NCBI GenBank assembly: GCA_903911455.1
Contig: CAIWDQ010000007.1
Span: forward strand, 1-8,867
DNA: 8,867 nt
Reading direction: 5' to 3'
Source: an uncultured bacterium
GTDB taxonomy: Bacteria > Bacteroidota > Bacteroidia > Bacteroidales > JACABE01
Positions 5,742 through 8,867 of the stretch are shown in pieces. The first letter of the stretch is position 1, and every line of letters starts with the position of its first letter. A model generated the notes under the pieces. That model was not told the DNA's origin. It saw nothing but the letters and a program-made list of their open reading frames with translations, and did not search any database. The position numbers were made by a program, and so were the translations under genes.

Positions 5742-6104
5742 TATATATAACAATTAAATTTAAAATAATTTTAATTTAAGGAAGCAGATCGAAGATATTT
5801 TCTTATAGGTCGAAGATTTAAGAAACAATTCTCACAATTCCCGACTAAATTATCACAATTTAAGAGATTACATCAATAATACTATAATATATCATCATTA
5901 TATAAGAAATAAATATTAGTTAAGTTACTAAACTAATGATAGATGTTAAATAATCTTATCATAATAAATAAAAAAATCATCATAAAAATAAAAATAAAAA
6001 ACATAAATATCATAATCATCAAAACAAATATCATAAGAAACAGTATAAAATAAATATCCAGTTTAAAACTTTATGATGTTTAAAGTACTTATGTCTCTTG
6101 TTTC
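5742..6104. other. A+T-rich gap with possible coding relics, no intact gene
   Basis: This 360-base stretch between the IS element and the RNA methyltransferase holds no credible intact gene. Two short plus-strand open stretches look more protein-like than random A/T sequence. One (5775-5876) reads ADRRYFLIGRRFKKQFSQF and onward to RLHQ before TAA. The other (5972-6073) reads as a His/Lys/Asn-rich tail (HHKNKNKKHKYHNHQNKY) ending in TGA, in a different frame. Neither has a start codon. They may be remnants of the 3' part of a gene broken by the IS insertion and frameshifts, or chance. A direct repeat AAATATCATAA occurs at 6005-6015 and 6026-6036, and TCGAAGAT occurs twice, 21 bases apart (5789 and 5810). 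Confidence 0.35.
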
Positions 6105-6632
6105 CTAAAAGTTTACCTTAGAAATTTCCCAGATAACTATCCCTGCACTTACAGCTATATTCAACGAATGCTTGGTGCCGAATTGCGGTATTTCGATACT
6201 CCCGTCCATACATGGCATTACTTCTTCGGCAACTCCATCTACCTCGTTTCCGAAAACAAGAGCAATCTTTTGATTTAAATTTAATTTAAAATCCTTCAAA
6301 TTTATGCTCCCTTCAACCTGCTCAATGGCATAAACGGTGTAACCTTCGGTTTTTAAAAATTCAACAGCTTCCAAAGTAGTTTCATAATATTTCCACTCAA
6401 CCGAATCGGTGGCACCTAAGGCAGTTTTATGTATTTCGCGATTTGGAGGAGTGGCAGTTATACCACATAATAAGATTTTTTCCATACGAAAAGCGTCGGA
6501 TGTGCGGAAAACAGAACCAATATTATGCTGACTCCTTATATTATCTAAAACAATAACAACAGGCAGTTTGTCAGCTTTCTTAAAATCATCAACACTTAAA
6601 CGATTGAGTTCGCTATTTGGGATTTTTCGCAT
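6105..6632 (-). CDS. TrmH/SpoU-family RNA 2'-O-ribose methyltransferase
   Basis: A 175-residue SPOUT-class enzyme that transfers a methyl group from S-adenosylmethionine to a ribose 2'-OH in tRNA or rRNA. All three SpoU motifs are present: NIGSVFRTSDAF (residues 37-48, Asn37 and Arg43), VFGNEVDGV (127-135, Glu131) and IPQFGTKHSLNIAVSAGI (148-165, Ser156 and Asn158). The last region forms the knotted SAM site. The protein is short, with no extra N-terminal RNA-binding domain as in TrmB- or RlmB-like members; this resembles a TrmH-like form common in Bacteroidota, but the target nucleotide cannot be told. An upstream in-frame start at 6686 would place 18 residues over the promoter. The ATG at 6630-6632 after a consensus promoter is chosen. 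It is divergent from the acyltransferase gene. Confidence 0.9.
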   Translation of the reverse strand: MRKIPNSELNRLSVDDFKKADKLPVVIVLDNIRSQHNIGSVFRTSDAFRMEKILLCGITATPPNREIHKTALGATDSVEWKYYETTLEAVEFLKTEGYTVYAIEQVEGSINLKDFKLNLNQKIALVFGNEVDGVAEEVMPCMDGSIEIPQFGTKHSLNIAVSAGIVIWEISKVNF

Positions 6633-6636
6633 ATAT

Positions 6637-6653
6637 TTTCTAATATTTAGAAA
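6637..6653. repeat. 17-base palindrome between promoter and start of the RNA methyltransferase gene
   Basis: TTTCTAA-TAT-TTAGAAA, seven perfect pairs. It lies two bases downstream of the -7 element, over the expected transcription start, and five bases before the ATG. It could be an operator or a short leader stem. Confidence 0.4.
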
Positions 6654-6655
6654 TG

Positions 6656-6687
6656 CAAAAGTAGTAACTAATCTGTCGTGTAGCAAA
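6656..6687 (-). promoter_or_regulatory. Bacteroidota-type promoter of the RNA methyltransferase gene
   Basis: On the minus strand TTTG (6684-6687) is followed after 20 bases by TACTTTTG (6656-6663). This matches the consensus TTTG-N19/20-TAnnTTTG used by the primary sigma factor of Bacteroidota at all fixed positions. Transcription should begin near 6650, leaving a leader of under 20 bases before the ATG at 6632. It rules out the longer frame starting at 6686. Confidence 0.75.
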
Positions 6688-6728
6688 ACTACTTTATTTA
6701 ATTATTACATTTATTAAAAAGTTATGCT

Positions 6729-6736
6729 TAATTTTG
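6729..6736 (+). promoter_or_regulatory. -7 element of the acyltransferase gene
   Basis: TAATTTTG fits TAnnTTTG fully, 18 bases before the ATG at 6755. A good TTTG upstream element is not seen at the expected distance. The TTG that ends this box would be the alternative start codon of the gene, so the box decides for the downstream ATG. Confidence 0.5.
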
Positions 6737-6754
6737 CATAAATATTTTAATCAG

Positions 6755-7336
6755 ATGATGGATTTCATTAGTAGAATAATTTTGAAAATAATGGGGTGGA
6801 AAGTCGTAGGGACATTTCCTCCTGAGATTAAGAAATGTATCCTTATTGCTGCCCCACACACTAGTATGTGGGACTTTATATTAGGTCGTCTGGCCTTTTA
6901 CAGATTTGGCATCAAAGTAAAGTTTCTTATTAAAGTAGAATTATTTCGTTTCCCATTCGGAGGATTGCTTAAATCACTAGGCGGAATTCCTGTAAATAGA
7001 GGAAAGAAGAATAATATGGTTGATTACGTTGCTGAACAGTTAATAAATAGCGAAAAACTAATCATAGTAATTACTCCAGAAGGCACAAGAAAGTACAATG
7101 CACATTGGAAAAAAGGTTTTTACCATATAGCACTACGGGCTAACGTTCCACTAGTTATGGCTTTTATTGATTATAAGAAAAAAGAAGGAGGCGTTGGAGG
7201 AATTTTATACCCAAGTGGCAACTTTGAAGAAGATTTTAAAACTATAGAAGACTTTTATAGTGGTTGTAACGCCAAATATCCCGAAAAATATAACTTAAGT
7301 GAGATGTATAAGGATAAACACAAAAAAATAGTATAG
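6755..7336 (+). CDS. PlsC-like lysophospholipid acyltransferase (LPLAT family)
   Basis: A 193-residue acyltransferase of the PlsC/LPLAT superfamily, which moves a fatty acyl chain onto a lysophospholipid or related glycerol acceptor at the inner membrane. The four usual blocks appear in order: the catalytic HX4D motif as HTSMWD (His35, Asp40), KVELFRFPFGG (60-70), GGIPVNR (76-82) and TPEGTR (107-112). VPLVMAFID follows. There is no long transmembrane segment at the N-terminus, only a hydrophobic amphipathic stretch, so it is probably peripheral. An alternative TTG start at 6734 is unlikely because it overlaps the -7 box; ATG at 6755 or 6758 is favoured. The acyl acceptor cannot be told from sequence; an ornithine-lipid or phosphatidate role is equally possible. 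It is divergent from the RNA methyltransferase gene and convergent with the tRNA gene. Confidence 0.88.
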   Translation: MMDFISRIILKIMGWKVVGTFPPEIKKCILIAAPHTSMWDFILGRLAFYRFGIKVKFLIKVELFRFPFGGLLKSLGGIPVNRGKKNNMVDYVAEQLINSEKLIIVITPEGTRKYNAHWKKGFYHIALRANVPLVMAFIDYKKKEGGVGGILYPSGNFEEDFKTIEDFYSGCNAKYPEKYNLSEMYKDKHKKIV

Positions 7337-7399
7337 AAAATTATATAAGTTATAAGATTCGAATACTATTTTTATGCTTTAATAAGAGACTATTAAGAG

Positions 7400-7473
7400 T
7401 GACTCCGGAGGGACTCAAACCCCCGACCTTCAGAACCGGAATCTGACGTTCTATTCAACTAAACTACGGAGCC
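7400..7473 (-). tRNA. tRNA-Arg, anticodon CCG
   Basis: A 74-base cloverleaf on the minus strand that decodes the arginine codon CGG. The acceptor stem GGCTCCG pairs with CGGAGTC (one G-T). The D stem is GTTT/GAAC, the anticodon stem TCAGA/TCTGA with loop TTCCGGT, and the T stem GGGGG/CCCTC (one G-T). The anticodon lies at 7437-7439. The discriminator base is A, and CCA is not encoded. The T loop is TTTGAGT, not the usual TTCGA, so position 56 is T instead of C. The D loop has G18-A19 instead of G18-G19. The two changes together restore the 19-56 tertiary contact as A-U. All stems are intact, so this looks functional rather than a pseudogene. Confidence 0.96.
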
Positions 7474-7483
7474 AATTATGGTG

Positions 7484-7491
7484 CAAAGATA
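7484..7491 (-). promoter_or_regulatory. -7 promoter element of tRNA-Arg
   Basis: TATCTTTG on the minus strand fits TAnnTTTG and ends ten bases before the tRNA 5' end, the expected place. No clear TTTG is seen 19-20 bases further upstream. Confidence 0.5.
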
Positions 7492-7658
7492 TACATTCTT
7501 TAGCTATCTTTATTCACTAATAATTAAAATAGTTTTTATATAGTTGATATTAATAAAGCAAATTAGCAAAGTAAAAATACACAATAAAAAAAGAATAAAT
7601 CAGTTAATAATATTATATTTTAAAAAAAGCTATTACAATACAATTTCAAAACAAACCT

Positions 7659-8867
7659 ATGAAATTTATCAGGATATTACTTATCAATATATTAATCCTA
7701 TTTATATTTAATACTACTTTTAGTCAGGGTGTACCTATAGGTAAGTGGCGAGATCACTTACCATACAATAAAGTAATAGCGCTAGTAGAAGCCGACAATA
7801 GAATATATGCTGCAACTCCTTATTGCTTATTTTACTTCGACAAATCAGATAATAGTGTACAGCGTTTTACAAAAGTAACTGGTTTATCTGATGTTGATAT
7901 AAGTGCAATACATTATAATAAAGAAAACAAAACACTAATTATAGGATATCAAAATACGAATATTGATATCCTTAGAAATGATAACATCCTTAATATTCCT
8001 GACATTAAACTAAAATCGATTCCTGGAAAGAAAACAATAAATAGTATTAATTCAAAGGGAAACACTGTATATATCGCATGTAGTTTTGGTATCGTAAATC
8101 TTAACATTATTAAGAACGAAATTGAAGATACTTACATTATTGGGCCAAATGGCAATAGAATTGAAGTTAACAGCATTGCTCTTGATAATACATACATTTA
8201 TGCAGCTTCAGAAGTGGGCATATTTTCCGCAGATATTAATAGCCCATGGTTGGCAAACTATTCGTATTGGCATAAAGATACAACTATTAAAGGTTCTTCC
8301 AATAATATTAAACATATTGATATCTTAAATAATAAACTTATCATCCAAAAAGACAGAGGAACAAATGGCCGAGATACTTTGTATATCCATTATCCAAGTG
8401 GATGGATGTCGTTTGACACTAATTATATAAGTAATTTTCATGTTAATTATAATAATATTATTGTATCTAATTACGGAGTTGTAAATGTAATGGATTCATC
8501 TCTTAATAGTCTTTACCAAATATATAATCCTATGCAGACAGCTTTGAATCCTATTGATGCAACTATGGATAAAGACAATTTTGTTTGGGTTGGAGATGAA
8601 TTTCAAGGATTAGTAAAGACATGGGGCTTAGGATGGGCAGCAGAGTTTATAAAACCCAATGGTCCTTCATTAAAAGATGCTTATTCAATGAAAACAACAG
8701 CAACTTCAGTTTTTGTTGTTCCCGGTGGTATTGATCTTGCTTCGTGGGGCGATATCTGGGGATTAGGAACTGTAAATATCTTTACAGATGAAAAATGGAG
8801 AACTATTGACAGCAAAAATAGCCCGGGACTTGATTCTATTAGAGATTTAACTGATATTGCAATTGAT
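7659..8867 (+). CDS. porZ: PorZ, type IX secretion two-component-regulator-propeller protein, 3' part outside the window
   Basis: 403 codons of an open frame that runs off the right edge; PorZ proteins are about 750-800 residues, so roughly the first half is present. Residues 1-23 are a signal peptide ending FSQ. The mature protein begins GVPIGKWRDHLPY, a hallmark opening of PorZ homologues, followed by beta-propeller blades with recurring patterns such as RIYAATPYCLFYFD, then VTGLSD, TVYIACSFGIVNL, and YIYAASEVGIFSAD. The downstream segment contains NGPSLKDAYSM and FVWVGDEFQGLVK, also of PorZ style. In Porphyromonas, PorZ works at the cell surface in the attachment complex with PorU, PorV and PorQ, and delivers anionic LPS to sortase PorU for anchoring of secreted cargo. 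No frameshift is seen. No Shine-Dalgarno site and no clear promoter could be assigned. Other propeller proteins are the alternative, but the opening motif favours PorZ. Confidence 0.85.
   Translation, partial: MKFIRILLINILILFIFNTTFSQGVPIGKWRDHLPYNKVIALVEADNRIYAATPYCLFYFDKSDNSVQRFTKVTGLSDVDISAIHYNKENKTLIIGYQNTNIDILRNDNILNIPDIKLKSIPGKKTINSINSKGNTVYIACSFGIVNLNIIKNEIEDTYIIGPNGNRIEVNSIALDNTYIYAASEVGIFSADINSPWLANYSYWHKDTTIKGSSNNIKHIDILNNKLIIQKDRGTNGRDTLYIHYPSGWMSFDTNYISNFHVNYNNIIVSNYGVVNVMDSSLNSLYQIYNPMQTALNPIDATMDKDNFVWVGDEFQGLVKTWGLGWAAEFIKPNGPSLKDAYSMKTTATSVFVVPGGIDLASWGDIWGLGTVNIFTDEKWRTIDSKNSPGLDSIRDLTDIAID

Noticed and set aside
5625..5753. 43-residue N-terminal extension of the transposase
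   Set aside because: It starts outside the right inverted repeat, and the family normally starts at the downstream ATG.
5933..6034. Minus-strand 33-residue, almost wholly hydrophobic open frame, like a small toxin or membrane peptide
   Set aside because: It is the complement of a low-complexity A/T stretch with CAT/AAA repeats; no promoter or ribosome site supports it, and any such DNA yields Ile/Phe/Met strings.
8122..8328. Plus-strand open frame of 68 codons
   Set aside because: It is a frame-shifted shadow inside porZ, which reads through without interruption.

Overview
The window looks like a piece of a Bacteroidota chromosome, probably an uncultured or environmental lineage. Four things point there. 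The DNA is very A+T-rich. The host genes lack Shine-Dalgarno sequences. Several genes are preceded by the Bacteroidota promoter element TAnnTTTG. The gene content is lineage-typical: an Omp28-type lipoprotein, a DUF6029-like outer-membrane barrel, and PorZ of the type IX secretion system. One gene does not fit. The partial purine-nucleoside phosphorylase at the left edge has about 41% G+C by hand count, has a good Shine-Dalgarno site, and reads like a gammaproteobacterial methylthioinosine phosphorylase. It is either a recent horizontal acquisition or the far side of a chimeric assembly join near position 745.

Layout. 1-728 (minus): methylthioinosine/methylthioadenosine phosphorylase, lacking only its last few codons. 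818-3934 (plus): a tight three-gene operon encoding a secreted TlpA-like thioredoxin, an outer-membrane beta-barrel protein started by TTG, and an Omp28-like lipoprotein with a CxxC thioredoxin-like centre. 3935-4090: an intergenic patch with A/T repeats, two GC-rich palindromes that look like a REP-type element, and a strong intrinsic terminator. 4152-4667 (plus): a membrane-anchored VOC/glyoxalase-fold protein. 4702-5741: a complete IS982-family insertion sequence, transposase on the minus strand, with two palindromes just upstream of the transposase start. 5742-6104: a very A+T-rich gap with possible coding relics. 6105-6632 (minus) and 6755-7336 (plus): a divergent pair, a TrmH/SpoU RNA methyltransferase and a PlsC-like acyltransferase. 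7400-7473 (minus): tRNA-Arg(CCG). 7659-end (plus): the first 403 codons of porZ.

Functional picture. The 818-3934 operon pairs two thioredoxin-fold envelope proteins (WCKPC and CVNC) with a barrel that carries two cysteines near its C-terminus. I read this as a candidate thiol-disulfide module serving an outer-membrane protein, and it is the best candidate for an undescribed system here. PorZ at the right edge indicates that the organism has a type IX secretion system. The tRNA-Arg appears to have swapped the nearly universal G19-C56 tertiary pair for A19-U56, a clean compensatory double change worth checking across the phylum.
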